Source of the DNA: Plut-88900 sp965116945
Lineage (GTDB): Bacteria; Chloroflexota; Dehalococcoidia; Plut-88900
Length of the DNA stretch: 64,000 bases
Assembly: GCA_965116945.1 (NCBI GenBank)
Contig: OZ220734.1
Location: 1,550,001 to 1,614,000, forward strand
Reading direction: 5' to 3'
The notes below the pieces were generated by a model. That model ran no database searches and was not told where the DNA came from. It saw nothing but the letters and a program-made list of their open reading frames with translations. The first letter of the stretch is position 1. Every line of letters starts with the position of its first letter. Below are positions 35,914 to 45,519 of the stretch, piece by piece. A program made the position numbers and the translations under genes.

Positions 35914-37794
35914 ATGATGAGAAACAAAAAAGCCCTGCTCCCCATCCTCCTGGTCCTCTTCGCCCTGCCTCTTGTTGTTCTTTCCGCCTGCTGGGAAGAC
36001 ATCCACCCCACCCCCGAGGTTGAACATCCGCCTACCGCCGTCGCCCCCACCCCCACCGCCCCTCCTCCTTCTGCCACGCCTGAACCTACGGTGGTTGACC
36101 AACTAAGAATGAATGCCGAACAGTTCGAGTACTCCATTGGCAAGCACGGAGGCGACCTTACCTTCGCGACAATTTCCGAACCCCTCACCTTCAACCTGGC
36201 AATTTCAACCGACGCTTCATCCTCGGGTGTCCTCGGCTACCTCTTCGATGGCCTTACCGAGACTTCCTGGCTTACCGACGAGGTGGAACCTTCCCTTGCA
36301 GAGTCATGGGACCACTCCGACGACGGCTTGACCTGGACATTCAACATAAGGCGTGATGTCCAATGGCACGACGGCACGCCATTCACGGCCCACGACGTAG
36401 ATTTCACTTTCAACCGCATCATCTACAACCACGACATACCGGCCAGCAGCCGACCCTCATTCCACTTCCGCATCCTTGATGAAGAAACACGGGTCTGGGA
36501 AGAGAAGCCCATGACCGTCACCGCTCTTGACGATTACACAGTCCAGTGTGTCCTTCCTGTACCTTTTGCGCCTTTCCTGCGCTCAATGGGAACTGCTATA
36601 TACCCCAGGCACATTCTCGAAAAGCACGTCGACGACGGTTCGTTTGTCGAGACCTGGGATATCACCACCGATCCTGCCGAGATCATTGGCACGGGTCCCT
36701 TCACTATCGAAAGCTACGTTCCCGGCGAGCGATTGGTCCACAAACGCAATCCTAACTACTGGCTTAAGGACGCCGAGGGCAACACGCTTCCATACCTTGA
36801 TCGGATAGTCCGGGTAATCGTCCCCGACCTCGAGGCCGAGCTTGAGAAATTCCTGTCCGGAGAGTCAGACACCCATGGCGTTCTCGGGGAGGAGCTGGCC
36901 GAACTTGAGCCCATGCAGGAAAGCGGCAATTTCACCATCTACCAGCGGGGCCCCGCATTCGGAACCACGTTCCTTACCTTCAACATGAATCCGGGAAGCA
37001 ACCCGGATACCTATGAACCCTACGTGGAGTCCCACAAGCTGGCATGGTTCCAAAACAAGGAGTTCCGGCAAGCCGTTGCCCACAGCATAGACAAAGAGAC
37101 CATCATCAACGAAATCCAGCACGGCTCCGGCTATCCTCAGTGGTCATCCATAAGTCCGGCCGCCGGTGACTTCCATAACCCTGACGTCCGACGCTACGAG
37201 TACGACATCGACAAGGCCAACGCCATCCTGGATGGCCTTGGTTGGGTGGATACCAACGGCAACGGCATCCGCGAAGATGCCGCAGGCAACGAAATTGAAA
37301 TCTCCCTTGTGACCAATTCCGGCAACAGTGTGCGTGAACGGGTTGGAGACAAGATCAGTCTGGGTATGGAGCAAATCGGACTCGACGTGGACTACCGCAC
37401 GATCGACTTCGGAGACCTCGTCTCTCAGCTTACCCAGTCCTACGATTGGGAGGCCATCCTCATAGGCTTCACCGGCGGCCCCGACCCCCATTCTGGCATA
37501 ACCCTCTGGCACAGCGGCGAAAACCTCCATCTCTGGTATCCCAATCAGCCTGAGCCCGCCACCGACTGGGAGGCCGAGATAGACGAACTATACATAATGG
37601 CAAGCCGTGAGCTGGACCGGGATAAGCGCATCGACCTGTACCGTCGTGCCCAGGAGATTGACGCCGAGAACCTGCCCCTAATTTACACCACCCTCTCGGA
37701 GCGTCTAAGCGCCATTCGTAACGTCTTCGGCAACACCACCCCGACTCTCTACGGCCTCTACGATACCCGCTACATATATCGTACGGACCTGTAG
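35914..37794 (+). CDS. Peptide/oligopeptide-type ABC substrate-binding lipoprotein (SBP family 5)
   Basis: 626 residues from ATG 35914. The signal ends LPLVVLSACW with a lipobox Cys; a Thr/Pro-rich spacer (TPEVEHPPTAVAPTPTAPPP) links it to the SBP_bac_5 fold. Signatures include GGDLTFATISEPLTFN, YLFDGLTE, DGLTWTFNIRRDVQWHDGTPFTAHDVDFTF and QAVAHSIDKETIINEI. Such proteins deliver peptides, nickel chelates, opines or other compounds to Opp/Dpp permeases. No permease or ATPase gene is adjacent, so it is an orphan receptor or its partners are elsewhere. Confidence 0.93.
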   Translation: MMRNKKALLPILLVLFALPLVVLSACWEDIHPTPEVEHPPTAVAPTPTAPPPSATPEPTVVDQLRMNAEQFEYSIGKHGGDLTFATISEPLTFNLAISTDASSSGVLGYLFDGLTETSWLTDEVEPSLAESWDHSDDGLTWTFNIRRDVQWHDGTPFTAHDVDFTFNRIIYNHDIPASSRPSFHFRILDEETRVWEEKPMTVTALDDYTVQCVLPVPFAPFLRSMGTAIYPRHILEKHVDDGSFVETWDITTDPAEIIGTGPFTIESYVPGERLVHKRNPNYWLKDAEGNTLPYLDRIVRVIVPDLEAELEKFLSGESDTHGVLGEELAELEPMQESGNFTIYQRGPAFGTTFLTFNMNPGSNPDTYEPYVESHKLAWFQNKEFRQAVAHSIDKETIINEIQHGSGYPQWSSISPAAGDFHNPDVRRYEYDIDKANAILDGLGWVDTNGNGIREDAAGNEIEISLVTNSGNSVRERVGDKISLGMEQIGLDVDYRTIDFGDLVSQLTQSYDWEAILIGFTGGPDPHSGITLWHSGENLHLWYPNQPEPATDWEAEIDELYIMASRELDRDKRIDLYRRAQEIDAENLPLIYTTLSERLSAIRNVFGNTTPTLYGLYDTRYIYRTDL

Positions 37795-37953
37795 TTCCCG
37801 AACGCACAACTATTGCGCCCGATATACAGACTCCCTTTCTGCGGAGGCCGGATCGGTGTTCACTCTTTGCGCTGAGATGGGCTAGATGTCGTACCGATTA
37901 TCCGGTCCCTTGGGTTTCAGCCGTGGCGCAATAACAGTGCCTGCCGAGAATTG

Positions 37954-37982
37954 TTGACCCTTTGAAACCATCCGCCTACAAT
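37954..37982 (+). promoter_or_regulatory. Promoter of the TRAP transporter operon
   Basis: TTGACC (37954-37959), a 17-nt spacer, and TACAAT (37977-37982) match the sigma70 consensus at 5/6 and 5/6. Transcription would begin near 37989, 38 nt upstream of the dctP ATG, with AGAGGAG as the ribosome-binding site in between. It is the best-formed plus-strand promoter in the window. Confidence 0.7.
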
Positions 37983-38026
37983 GACCCGCGACTGCCACAT
38001 TGCCCACCCTATAGAGGAGCTGCTCA

Positions 38027-39619
38027 ATGAAACGCCGTATCCCTAAAGTCCTCGTTGCAATTTTTGCCTCCACCTTACTCGTCCTGTTGGTGGCAGCGTG
38101 TGGCGGAGACGAAGAGCCCGAGGCTACTGCCGTACCTCCCCAGCCTACCCCGACCGCGGCGGCCCCCGCTCCTGCCGACACGGCTGTCCCCGAGCCTGGC
38201 GACACCCCTGTACCCGCTCCTGCTGAAACCCCTGTACCCGCTCCTGCCGACACCCCTGCTCCCGAGCCGGAAGACACCCCGGTCCCTGCGCCCGCCGACA
38301 CCCCTGAGCCTCCCGCCCCATCCCCCGAGGACGCCCTGGTCGCCTACGCCGCCGAACACGCCGGAGGCCCTGGAGCCATATTTGTCGGTGACCCCACGCA
38401 GCTGGTCGGTCCTCCTCCCCATCCCGGCCTGATGTTCCAGGCCACCGAGGCCCAGTACCTTCAGGCATTGACGGCCTCCATTGTCGGGCTCCCCTCCATG
38501 GGCATTACGAGCCACATGTTCATTTACACCAGCGACTACTACCAAGGCCTCATAGAGAAGGCCCGGCTTACCAATCCCACCCCCCTCACCTCTTCGGGAG
38601 AGAGCATAGAAATACAGCACGCCTGCATTACCAGGACCTTGGCTACTTGCGTTATCGTCCAGGCCTACCTGGCCCCGAACCTGGCACAGCGGACCAATGG
38701 CCAGGTCCAGCTGACGGTTACTTCCTTCCCCGAGCTCGGGCTTGCCGGCCCCGAGACCCTCCAGCAGGTGGGCGACGGCACCCTGGATATGGCCAACATC
38801 TACACCGGTTACGTTGCAGGCGCCGTCCCGGCCCTGGAAGTCCAGTCCCTGTGGGGTACTTCTCAGGACTGGGAGACCACCTACTCCATACTCACGGAGC
38901 TCGCGCCTGACGTAGACAGGATCATATTGGAATCCAGCGGCGGCAGCCCCGTAATCAACCGCAACTGGTTCGCCGGCTCGGACCAATGGTTCTACGGAAA
39001 CAAACCCCTGCAGTCCGTCGCCGACTTTGAAGACATCAAGATTCGTTCTCACAGCGCCTCCATGTCCGACTTTATAACCGGCCTGGGCGCCGAGCCCGTA
39101 TTCCTGGGCCCCGGCCAGTCCTACACCGCCGTCGAGATAGGCCAGGTCGACGCCGCCACTCTCGGCATCCTTCTCTCCCTTTCCGACAGGATTTATGAGG
39201 TCACCGACTACCTCGCCGGCCCTATCATCGCCTTCGGCTACACCAACAACGTCATAAACAAGGACATCTGGGACGACATCCCTGAGGACCTTCAACAGAT
39301 CATCATTGAAGAAGGGGCCAAGGCCGAGCTAGAGGCCCTCCGCATCGCCCCCTTCGAAAACCTGTACGCTTTACAGGCCAACCTGGCCCTCGGCATGACC
39401 CCCGTACCCTTCTCCCAGGAAATCCTGGACCACATCGACAACGTCGTCTTGCCCGAACACATCCTTCCCGGCTGGATAAAGAGGCTGGGCTACCCTGACA
39501 GAAACGCCGATGTAGTAGCCGCGTTTAACGAGATCATAAGCCCTTACGTCGGTTACGCTTTCGACGAGGATGGCTCAATAACCGAGGTCCCCATCACCAA
39601 GGGTTCCCGGGCCAGGTAG
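38027..39619 (+). CDS. dctP: TRAP transporter substrate-binding lipoprotein, DctP-type
   Basis: 530 residues from ATG 38027. The signal (RRIPKVLVAIFASTLLVLLVAACGG) has a lipobox Cys; about 60 residues of Pro/Ala/Glu-rich spacer precede the receptor domain. From about residue 205 the DctP fold is visible (QVQLTVTSFPELGLAGPETLQQVGDGTLDMANIYTGYV, later FEDIKIRSHSASMSDFITGLGAEPVFLGPGQ). It captures a carboxylate-like solute and hands it to DctQM, driven by an ion gradient. A long segment between about 100 and 205 is not typical of DctP. It is first in the TRAP operon, with its own promoter. Confidence 0.92.
   Translation: MKRRIPKVLVAIFASTLLVLLVAACGGDEEPEATAVPPQPTPTAAAPAPADTAVPEPGDTPVPAPAETPVPAPADTPAPEPEDTPVPAPADTPEPPAPSPEDALVAYAAEHAGGPGAIFVGDPTQLVGPPPHPGLMFQATEAQYLQALTASIVGLPSMGITSHMFIYTSDYYQGLIEKARLTNPTPLTSSGESIEIQHACITRTLATCVIVQAYLAPNLAQRTNGQVQLTVTSFPELGLAGPETLQQVGDGTLDMANIYTGYVAGAVPALEVQSLWGTSQDWETTYSILTELAPDVDRIILESSGGSPVINRNWFAGSDQWFYGNKPLQSVADFEDIKIRSHSASMSDFITGLGAEPVFLGPGQSYTAVEIGQVDAATLGILLSLSDRIYEVTDYLAGPIIAFGYTNNVINKDIWDDIPEDLQQIIIEEGAKAELEALRIAPFENLYALQANLALGMTPVPFSQEILDHIDNVVLPEHILPGWIKRLGYPDRNADVVAAFNEIISPYVGYAFDEDGSITEVPITKGSRAR
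38180..38311 (+). repeat. In-frame 24-nt tandem repeat encoding an 8-residue Pro/Ala spacer
   Basis: Five and a half units of the type T-P-V-P-A-P-A-D (variants TAVPEPGD, TPVPAPAE, TPAPEPED) inside dctP. They form the flexible tether between the lipid anchor and the receptor domain. Length differences between strains are likely. Confidence 0.85.
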
Positions 39620-39642
39620 CTTCACCTTAACCTGACCAGTTG

Positions 39643-39678
39643 GAAGGCTGTCGGCAGAGCGTTCTGCCGACAGCCTTC
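39643..39678 (+). terminator. Perfect 16-bp hairpin between dctP and dctQ
   Basis: GAAGGCTGTCGGCAGA pairs fully with TCTGCCGACAGCCTTC around a GCGT loop, 24 nt after the dctP stop. The following bases are only T/C-rich, not a T-run. It probably causes partial termination or stabilises dctP mRNA, giving more binding protein than membrane subunits. Confidence 0.75.
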
Positions 39679-39766
39679 TTCCATCTCTTCCGAAACCGGT
39701 CCCCGCATTGCGCACGTTCCCGCCCCTCCCTACAATCTTCCCTACCCCTGACCCGCCGAGCACTGT

Positions 39767-40408
39767 ATGAGCACCATCAGCCCAACGACCTACACCGGCC
39801 GCAGGACCCCCGCCTTGTATCTTTTGCTTGCGGTCCGGTCACTCAGCGGCAAGGCTGACGCTCTCTACAAATACCTCGGCTATCTCTGCGGCCTTGAACT
39901 CCTCCTCCTGGGCTTCTTCATAACCTACCAGGTTGCCGCCCGAAATCTCGACTGGCCTCGAGCCCCCGGGACCGACGTGATGAGCGGGTACATCCTTGGT
40001 ATGGCTGCAACCTGGGGCCTCGCCTACACCCTCCGCTCCGACGCCAATGTCCGCATCGACGTCCTCCTTCCCCTCATGGGCCCGAGGGTCCGCGCAGTCG
40101 CAGACTTCGTAGCCGTCATGGGGTTGGCCTTTCTCGCCTACATCGTCACCTGGAAGATGTGGGGAGACGTTGTCAATTCATACCAGCTGAACCAGTACAG
40201 CAACGACTATCCCCGCACCCCACTCTTCTTCCCCAAGGCCTTCATTGCCGTCGGCTACACCCTTCTGTTAGCGGCCAGCCTTCAAATGCTCCTCTCCACC
40301 ATCGCCGAGAAGTCCCTCCCGATCATCCACAAGCTCATGGGCGGCGCCGACATCTCCCGGGAAGACCCGAATAACGTATCTCCGCCCGCCATTCGAAGGA
40401 GAGATTGA
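39767..40408 (+). CDS. dctQ: TRAP transporter small permease, DctQ-type
   Basis: 213 residues from ATG 39767 with four hydrophobic segments: about CGLELLLLGFFITYQV, YILGMAATWGLAYTL, VADFVAVMGLAFLAYIV and FIAVGYTLLLAASLQMLL. The NVRIDVLLPLMGP stretch after the second segment corresponds to the DctQ (H/N)VRVD motif. It helps the large subunit contact the binding protein in the inner membrane. It lies 148 bp after dctP and 3 bp before dctM. Confidence 0.9.
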   Translation: MSTISPTTYTGRRTPALYLLLAVRSLSGKADALYKYLGYLCGLELLLLGFFITYQVAARNLDWPRAPGTDVMSGYILGMAATWGLAYTLRSDANVRIDVLLPLMGPRVRAVADFVAVMGLAFLAYIVTWKMWGDVVNSYQLNQYSNDYPRTPLFFPKAFIAVGYTLLLAASLQMLLSTIAEKSLPIIHKLMGGADISREDPNNVSPPAIRRRD

Positions 40409-40411
40409 CCC

Positions 40412-41905
40412 TTGGCTATCGGCGTAGCATTCGGCTTGATGGGGGCCTTCTTCATGGCCGGCATGTACGTGGCCGGGGCCCTTGGCTGCCTCTCCCTCAT
40501 CATGCTCTTCTTCTTCGGCAAGCCCGCGCTTTGGAACATCATGTCCAGCAGGGCCTTCGACGTCAACACGGGCTTCATTCTCGTTGCCATCCCCCTCTTC
40601 CTGCTCATGGGAGAACTCATTAACCGCTCCGGAATCGGCGAGCGTATGTATGCGGCTATCTCACGTTGGGTTTGGTTCCTTCCCGGCGGACTCGTTCATA
40701 CAAACATAGTCTCCTCCGCTCTATTCGCCGCCTGCTCGGGGTCCAGCGTTGCCACCTCCGCAACAATCAGCCGCGTTTCCATTCCCTCTTTCAGACAACG
40801 GGGCTATTCCGAACGCATGGTTATTGGCTCCCTGGCCGCGGGCGGGACCCTCGGCATCCTCATACCCCCCAGTATTACCCTGATTCTCTATGGAGTCCTG
40901 GTGGAAGAATCGGTAGGCCGACTTTTCATGGCTGGATTTATTCCGGGCCTCCTACTTGCGACGTCCTTCATGGTGATGATCGCAATCGTGGCCCTTGTCT
41001 GGCGCGGCATGGCCCCCAGGGAACGAGGCTACGGCCTGGCGTCTTGGCACGGCTGGCGCATGAGACTGCTGGGCATTTTCCAGCTCCTGCCGATGCTAGC
41101 CCTGGTCTTCCTAGTCCTCGGGGCCATCTACCTCGGATTTGCCAGCCCGGGCGAGGCCGCAGCCTTCGGCGTTACCGGCGCATTCATTCTCGCCATCCTC
41201 TTCAACTCCAGCGACATAATCTCCCCCCTGGCCCGACACCTTCTAACGATCATAGGCCTGGGAGCAGTGTTTTCACCCCCCACCCGAGATACCCCTAGCC
41301 CTTCCCCTTTCCCCAGCCGCGCAACGCTCTCCGCCGTCATGGAAAGCAACTTCCGAATGGTGCGCGATTCACTGCTTTCCGCCGTACGCACCACGGGCAT
41401 GATCTTTCTCATCCTGCTGGCCGCCCTTACCCTAAGCTTCGCCTTCGCACGACTCGGCATCTCTCAGCAGATCGCCGAGGTGATTTCAGACCTGCAGCTC
41501 AACGATTGGCAGCTGGTCCTGGCCCTCGTCCTCTTCTACCTGGTACTGGGCACCTTCATGGAGAGCTTCGCCATGATGGTCACCACCGTTCCCATTCTCC
41601 TGCCCGCCCTCAATGCCGCCGGCGTGGACCTCGTATGGTTTGGCGTCATCATGGTCATCCTGGTCGAGGCCGCACTCATCAGCCCCCCCGAAGGCATCAA
41701 CCTCTATGTCCTCCACGGTGTCCGCCGGGACATCGACCGGGAACAGGCCCAGCGCACGGACAGGCCTATGCCCCAGAGGACCATCAAAGACGTATGGATA
41801 GGGGTCCTTCCCTTCATGGCCTGCATGGCCATAACTGCAGGGTTGATCCTCGCCTTCCCCCAGATCGCCCTCTGGCTCCCCAACCTCGTCTACGGATCAC
41901 GCTAG
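40412..41905 (+). CDS. dctM: TRAP transporter large permease, DctM-type
   Basis: 497 residues beginning at TTG 40412. About twelve hydrophobic segments with DctM family blocks: FILVAIPLFLLMGELINRSGIGERMY, HTNIVSSALFAACSGSSVATSATIS, GSLAAGGTLGILIPPSITLILYG and GEAAAFGVTGAF, then PILLPALNAAGVDLVWFGVIMV. This is the ion-coupled translocation subunit. A 60-residue loop rich in Pro and Ser (about 285-305) is longer than usual. It is last in the dctPQM operon; the solute is unknown. Confidence 0.93.
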   Translation: MAIGVAFGLMGAFFMAGMYVAGALGCLSLIMLFFFGKPALWNIMSSRAFDVNTGFILVAIPLFLLMGELINRSGIGERMYAAISRWVWFLPGGLVHTNIVSSALFAACSGSSVATSATISRVSIPSFRQRGYSERMVIGSLAAGGTLGILIPPSITLILYGVLVEESVGRLFMAGFIPGLLLATSFMVMIAIVALVWRGMAPRERGYGLASWHGWRMRLLGIFQLLPMLALVFLVLGAIYLGFASPGEAAAFGVTGAFILAILFNSSDIISPLARHLLTIIGLGAVFSPPTRDTPSPSPFPSRATLSAVMESNFRMVRDSLLSAVRTTGMIFLILLAALTLSFAFARLGISQQIAEVISDLQLNDWQLVLALVLFYLVLGTFMESFAMMVTTVPILLPALNAAGVDLVWFGVIMVILVEAALISPPEGINLYVLHGVRRDIDREQAQRTDRPMPQRTIKDVWIGVLPFMACMAITAGLILAFPQIALWLPNLVYGSR

Positions 41906-41944
41906 CCCACGGCGTCCACTGAAAGGGAACGATAGGGTAAAGGC

Positions 41945-42823
41945 CTAACTGGAATTGCCCAGGGATTCTATTCGCACTTCAACCTCCAGCCTGGTATCCC
42001 CAGCCCCGAGCATTATCCCCCGCGTAGGTGAAACGTCAGGATAGTCCCGACCCACCGCAACCCTCACATGCCGCTCCCCGACAAGCCGGTTATTCGTCGG
42101 GTCAATCCCCACCCACCCCAACCCCGGGACCAGGCATTCGACCCACGCATGTCCCGCCGCCGAGGGAATAGGGTTGCCCATGTCATCCTCTACGTACAGG
42201 TACCCTGAAACGTAGCGCGTCGGGACTCCCCATCCCCGGGCGATAGTTATCATAACGTGGGCGTAGTCCTGGCACACGCCCCTGCCAGTACGCAAAATCT
42301 CCTCTATCGGTGAAATGGCAGAGGTGCTTCCCGGCACGTATTCGAAGCTCTCATAGAGTGTGGTGGACAACTCCTTCAGGGCATTCAGCGGGTCGCCCTT
42401 GGGCCCCTCCAACCCCCGCCCCGACACAAAATCATGGAGTTCGGGGCAGGACCGTGCCATCGGGCTGTCGTGCAAATACTCCCAGTGCTCCACCGAGCCA
42501 CGCCAACCCCGCATCTCATCCCATTCCTCCACCCTCACGCACCCCGCCGATACTTCCCGCTGCGAAACTTCAACGGTGGTGGTTGCCACGATGTCCAGGG
42601 ATTCGTGTGGCTTATGCAACAGGAGGTAGTGCTTGGTATTCCCGAAGTAGTCCGCTTCCTGTGTCAGTTCGACACCCGGCCTGGTATCGATACTAAACCC
42701 AAGTACCGACTGTCCCTCATCCTCCAGGGGTTTGAAGCACAGCGTCAAAGCTGAACTCTGTATCGGCGCCGAGTACCGGTACCAAGAAATATGCCGAATA
42801 CGGTATTTGGCGACGCTGTTCAT
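41945..42823 (-). CDS. Transglutaminase-like cysteine protease-fold protein
   Basis: About 292 residues from ATG 42823; six extra codons upstream to 42841 lack support. An N-terminal bacterial transglutaminase-like domain (RIRHISWYRYSAPIQSSALTLCFKP) precedes the catalytic core, with Cys in GRGVCQDYAHV, His in AGHAWVECLVPG and Asp in GIDPTNNRLVG, the usual triad order. It has no signal peptide, so the enzyme is cytoplasmic. In other bacteria such proteins act as peptidases or amidases and are often linked to circularly permuted ATP-grasp genes, which are absent here. The role is unknown. Confidence 0.88.
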   Translation of the reverse strand: MNSVAKYRIRHISWYRYSAPIQSSALTLCFKPLEDEGQSVLGFSIDTRPGVELTQEADYFGNTKHYLLLHKPHESLDIVATTTVEVSQREVSAGCVRVEEWDEMRGWRGSVEHWEYLHDSPMARSCPELHDFVSGRGLEGPKGDPLNALKELSTTLYESFEYVPGSTSAISPIEEILRTGRGVCQDYAHVMITIARGWGVPTRYVSGYLYVEDDMGNPIPSAAGHAWVECLVPGLGWVGIDPTNNRLVGERHVRVAVGRDYPDVSPTRGIMLGAGDTRLEVEVRIESLGNSS

Positions 42824-42842
42824 CCCGTCGCAGACCCGCAAA

Positions 42843-43907
42843 TCACCCCGAAAATGCCGGCAGCACCTCTTTCACCATCAGGTCTGCCGCCAGCTTCTTG
42901 TCCCCGTCGACTGCATCCACTGTCGGGCCATACACTACTATCCTCTCAATCCCCATCTCGGCCACTTCGCCGATCCGCCTTATGCACTCCTCCGGAGCCC
43001 CGACTATCGCGTACCGGTCCACGAAATCCGCAGGCAGCCTGAGCGACGCACCATGGTTGCGTACATCGTAGCTCTCGTACACCCTTGTAAGCACTTCCCG
43101 GTCTTGTTTTGCTACAGGCCCGTTTGCCTTACCGTGCATGTTTGAAAAGCGGGCGGTCGCAGCCAGCTCGGGCACAAGGTTTCTTGCCGCATCGATGTCG
43201 GGATGGCAGGCAACATTGAGATAGACACCGTAGCGGATTCCGTCGGGGTCCAGCCCCGACTCCCTTCGCGCTTTTCGGACCACTTCCATCCCCCACTCTA
43301 GCCTCCCGAGGTCGGCGCCCACTGCGAACATCACGATGTCGGCGTGTCGTGCCGCCGCCGCTATCACCCTCGGCCCGGAGGCCGAAACAGCTACGGGAAC
43401 CTTCTTGTCTCCGGGTTCGAGCCATGTGAGTCGGCTGTCCCGTGGCGCTTCCGCCAGCCCCAGCGTATCCACGTGCGGCGCCATGCCCTGGCCAAAGGTG
43501 AGCTCTTCGAATGGTACGCCGTCGCCCCTCAGGTAAGCCTGTAAAGCCTTGAGATAGCCCTCGAATATCTTCGTGTAGACCGGCGCACGGCCCACGTGCG
43601 CCAGCGCCGAGTCACCCCTCCCGATGCCCAGCACCGCCCGACCCCCCGACACTTGCTGCACGCTGGCAATTGCCCCGGCTGTGATCACCGGGTGCCGGGT
43701 GAGGGGGTTCGTAACGTCCGAGCCGATACTGATACGCTCAGTCGCCATCGCCGCCAGCGTCATCGCCACGTACATATCCCCCGAGGCGCTTTGAACATCG
43801 GCGATGGATATGCCGTTCCAACCCGCTTCTTCAGCCCTGCGGGCATGTTCCATGATCAGGCGCACATCCGGAATGGCGTACGTCCACAGTTCAACCTTGC
43901 CGCTCAT
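42843..43907 (-). CDS. LLM-class flavin/F420-dependent oxidoreductase, paralogue B
   Basis: 354 residues from ATG 43907, TIM-barrel LLM family. The N-terminal part resembles F420-dependent methylene-H4MPT reductase-like enzymes: ARRAEEAGWNGISIADVQ, then ISIGSDVTNPLTRHPVITAGAIASVQQVSGGRAVLGIGRGDSA. The C-terminal AIVGAPEECIRRIGEVAEMGIERIVVYG is the conserved closing barrel segment. It is very similar to the next gene (44009-45073), same length, clearly a tandem duplicate. Whether it uses FMN or F420 cannot be settled from the sequence. Confidence 0.9.
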   Translation of the reverse strand: MSGKVELWTYAIPDVRLIMEHARRAEEAGWNGISIADVQSASGDMYVAMTLAAMATERISIGSDVTNPLTRHPVITAGAIASVQQVSGGRAVLGIGRGDSALAHVGRAPVYTKIFEGYLKALQAYLRGDGVPFEELTFGQGMAPHVDTLGLAEAPRDSRLTWLEPGDKKVPVAVSASGPRVIAAAARHADIVMFAVGADLGRLEWGMEVVRKARRESGLDPDGIRYGVYLNVACHPDIDAARNLVPELAATARFSNMHGKANGPVAKQDREVLTRVYESYDVRNHGASLRLPADFVDRYAIVGAPEECIRRIGEVAEMGIERIVVYGPTVDAVDGDKKLAADLMVKEVLPAFSG

Positions 43908-44008
43908 TTCAAGCTGGATTGTACTCCATGATGCTCATGCTGCACCCTTGCTCACACGGTCATAGACCCTTTGGCTGGAGGGGCGGTTGCGAAACCTCCA
44001 CCGGCAAA

Positions 44009-45073
44009 CTATTTACCAAAAGCCGGGAGCACTTCCTTCACCATCAGGTCTGCCGCGATCTTCTTGTCTCCCGCGGTCTCGTCCACGGTAGGGCCGAGCA
44101 CTACTATCCTGTCTATACCCAGGTCGACTACCTCCTGGATCCGTCTGACGCACGTTTCCGGTGGCCCGACGATTGCGAACTTGTCCACGAACTCTGCCGG
44201 CGGGACCCCTGAGTCGCTGTGGTCCCGCATGTTGAAAGCCTTGTGGACGCCCGACAGCACTTCTTGTTCTTGCTGGGTGACGGGCCCGTACGTTTTCCCG
44301 TGCATCACCGAAAACCGAACGAAGGTGTCCAGGAACGTAATCAGCTCCCGGGCAACCTCAACCTGCGGGTGGCATACGATGTTCAGGTAAGCTCCGTATC
44401 GGATTCCGTCCGGGTCCAGCCCCGCCTCCCGACGCGCCGCCTTTGCCTGCTCTAAACCCCATTCGAGTCTTCCCAGGTCCGCGCCCAGTGCGAACATAAT
44501 GATGTCGGCATTTCTTGCCGCCGCCCCGATAACCCTCGGCCCGCTCGCCGCAACGGCCACGGGAACCTTCTTCTCATTTGGGTCAAGCCACACAAGTCGA
44601 CTGTCATCCGGAGTGTCCGCCAGCTTCAGAGTGTCCACGTGGGGCGCCATGCCTCGCCAGTGCGTCAAATCCTCGAATTCCACGCTTTCCCCTCGAAGGT
44701 ATGTCTGCACGGCCTTCAAGTAACTCTCGAAGAAGTTTGCGTATACGGGAGCATGACCGATATACGCCAGCGCCGAATCGCCACGCCCGATTCCCAGCAC
44801 CGCCCTTCCCCCCGACAATTCCTGTACGCTCGCTATCGCACCCGCCGTCACCGCCGGGTGTCGGGTCAGGGGATTGGTAACATCCGTGCTTAGCTCTACC
44901 CGCTCCGTTGCTGCGGCTGCCAGGGCCATGGCAACATAGGTATCCCCCCCGAGATTCTGGGAATCGAAAATCCCGATGCCGTGCCAGCCCGCCTCCTCCA
45001 CCTGTTTCGCGTGGTCCCCCGACTCTCGTGTGTTCGCGCTTACGGCCGTTAATATATCTGCTTTGCTATTCAT
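44009..45073 (-). CDS. LLM-class flavin/F420-dependent oxidoreductase, paralogue C
   Basis: 354 residues from ATG 45073, tandem paralogue of the gene at 42843-43907 with which it shares most blocks, including DVTNPLTRHPAVTAGAIASVQELSGGRAVLGIGRGDSA, FALGADLGRLEWG and KEVLPAF near the end. Differences cluster in the N-terminus (MNSKADILTAVSANTRES) and in the substrate-side loops, as expected of duplicates that diverged in specificity. About 100 bp separate the two genes. Confidence 0.9.
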   Translation of the reverse strand: MNSKADILTAVSANTRESGDHAKQVEEAGWHGIGIFDSQNLGGDTYVAMALAAAATERVELSTDVTNPLTRHPAVTAGAIASVQELSGGRAVLGIGRGDSALAYIGHAPVYANFFESYLKAVQTYLRGESVEFEDLTHWRGMAPHVDTLKLADTPDDSRLVWLDPNEKKVPVAVAASGPRVIGAAARNADIIMFALGADLGRLEWGLEQAKAARREAGLDPDGIRYGAYLNIVCHPQVEVARELITFLDTFVRFSVMHGKTYGPVTQQEQEVLSGVHKAFNMRDHSDSGVPPAEFVDKFAIVGPPETCVRRIQEVVDLGIDRIVVLGPTVDETAGDKKIAADLMVKEVLPAFGK

Positions 45074-45519
45074 AACCTCCCGATTCTACCCCACCCTGTC
45101 CACTCTATCCCCTATTACCCCACCCCCGACCCGTCTGCCATCCCGTGGAGATATCGGGTGGGCTTATACCCCCTCCCCGGCGCGGGGCCGCTCACCCTGA
45201 GTTAACTCGAAGGATCGAGCGTGGGGAGGCCCACCCCACCCCGTCTAACTCCCCCCCAAAGTGGGACATCTGCCCATTGACCCAATGCAATCACCCGCCC
45301 TACATTCCCCACAGGTCGTGACCACAAAATCTCAACCATCTTTAGGACTAACCCAAAATCGATGGCAGCCTTCCCCACCCCCCGCGGAAGGAAATCACAA
45401 ATCGTTAAACAATCAAAGCCGTGCCTGAAATCGCAAAACAATCAAAGAAAAGCACGCCGACCGGCAAACGATAGTGACTGGCATTGCCGGCAGGCCCGTG
45501 CCGGACCGGGCAACCGCCG
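45074..45519. other. 446-bp gap with a short imperfect direct repeat
   Basis: No plausible coding sequence. The left half is C-rich. At about 45390-45446 two copies of GAAATC(A/G)CAAA...ACAATCAAAG lie 28 bp apart, in locally AT-rich DNA. This could be an operator or a promoter zone for the minus-strand monooxygenase genes that start at 45073. I see no convincing terminator. Confidence 0.4.

Noticed and set aside
38075..39295. 406-codon minus-strand frame opposite dctP
   Set aside because: Gly/Val/Arg-rich mirror of the binding-protein gene, without domains.
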